Assembly (NCBI GenBank): GCA_036940085.1
Contig: JALLBK010000591.1
Span: forward strand, 1-19,426
Length of the DNA stretch: 19,426 bases
Direction of reading: 5' to 3'
Origin: Discostella pseudostelligera
Lineage: Eukaryota; Bacillariophyta; Thalassiosirophyceae; Thalassiosirales; Thalassiosiraceae
Part shown: positions 18,727 through 19,426 of the stretch, in pieces
How positions within the stretch are numbered: position 1 is the first letter of the stretch
How the letters are laid out: each line of letters begins with the position of its first letter
Position numbers and translations under genes: made by a program
The notes under the pieces: generated by a model
Databases searched by the model: none
What the model was told of the DNA's origin: nothing
The model's input: the letters and a program-made list of their open reading frames with translations, nothing else

Positions 18727-19426
18727 AGCCACCCGGTGGAGACGCCACTTTACCAGGTGATGACTATGGTAACATGCACAACGGAAAGAAGTAGGGTGTG
18801 GAGATGCCCCAGCCAAGTTGGTGTGAGATAATGTTGACCGGAAGGCTATCGAATATCCAATGGCGTCACGTGGCTGAAATCGATCTTTTCGTCGTCGTCA
18901 TTGTCGGTGGCGATGCAGGGTCATACCTCGGCTAATAACGACAAAAGCTCACATAACAACTATTTGTCTAATGTATCATAGTATAATAGAGTAAGATGCC
19001 ATTTATATCACCATTAGGCTTGGTCAATATCTGGCGCAACACCTACGCAAATCACTCAAGTAGATCGGCCCCATTTCTCCCTCAGTTCATGTTGCATTTA
19101 AAAAACAATAGCATCACTGGATAGCGCGTGAAGAGAGCTTTCCAATGAAGTGCGGAACACCCTACAAAGTCGATGCTTTCAAAGATGGTAGTGGGGGCAG
19201 CGGCAGCCATGGTGTCAATCAAATTAATTTCTTGCATAGCCACAGATCGCCGATGAGCTGCTCAAATCAGTCCCAAGGATGAAAAATCTGCCACACCTCA
19301 CAAATGGGGGGCTGGATTCTGCTGTAGTTAATGTGCATTGCTACTCAGTTCTACGTACATAACATACAGAATATTGCAACATTTTTTGCAGAAATGCATT
19401 GAATACAAAGAAACCATGAATCTTAG

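Larger units (their letters stand above)
18086..19426. other. Non-coding right end, promoter side of the large ATPase gene
   Basis: No gene is supported on either strand. It holds the upstream region of the gene that starts at 18085, a GGCCAGTTT repeat cluster (18571-18690) and a pair of TGACGTC motifs. From 18730 to 19426 I see no coding, RNA or repeat structure that stands out. Confidence 0.6.

Noticed and set aside
19082..19210. 42-codon minus-strand frame starting ATGGCTGCCGCTGCC
   Set aside because: The start context is good, but there is no continuation in a credible exon to the left and no recognisable motif.

Overview
The window looks like nuclear DNA from a diatom or a close stramenopile relative. 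Three things suggest this. A bipartite plastid presequence carries the ASA-F cleavage motif typical of complex red plastids. An ER Hsp70 ends in DDEL rather than KDEL or HDEL. Genes are either intronless or carry short introns (about 80-270 nt) with GTRAGT-like donors and YAG acceptors. I cannot name the species.

Layout, left to right. Positions 1-537 (minus) hold the 5' part of an unrecognised basic Ser-Pro-rich protein that probably splices off the left edge. Positions 538-1729 are non-coding and rich in inverted repeats (TTCGAA and GATCGACAG families). Positions 1730-4958 (plus) hold a nine-exon sodium:solute symporter (SSF/SLC5 type) of 770 residues, reconstructed here, with a signal peptide and Cys-rich extracellular parts. 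Positions 4959-5749 contain GGCGAA/GCGGGAAG repeats that resemble E2F sites. Positions 5750-7918 (plus) hold an intronless BiP-type ER Hsp70. It converges with a four-exon class I fructose-bisphosphate aldolase of the bacterial Fda type at 8042-9284 (minus). Positions 9921-11474 (minus) hold a two-exon, 426-residue plastid-targeted Ala/Lys-rich coiled-coil protein that I cannot assign to a known family. Positions 11475-13210 are non-coding with a CRE palindrome and several tandem repeats. Positions 13211-18085 (minus) hold a single-exon 1624-residue protein. It has two near-identical N-terminal helix-turn-helix-like modules, a degenerate kinase-like region, an AAA_16/STAND-type ATPase and a TPR-like C-terminus. 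Positions 18086-19426 show no convincing gene; they contain GGCCAGTTT repeats and a spaced pair of TGACGTC motifs.

The genes do not form an operon or one pathway; they are a eukaryotic neighbourhood of independent units: membrane transport, ER folding, glycolysis/gluconeogenesis, plastid structure and signalling. The most novel candidates are the HTH-duplicated STAND-type ATPase, which has no recognisable cyclase or histidine-kinase output domain, and the plastid coiled-coil protein, which may be aimed at the thylakoid lumen. Exon boundaries were derived by hand from splice signals, reading phase and family conservation; transcripts would settle them.
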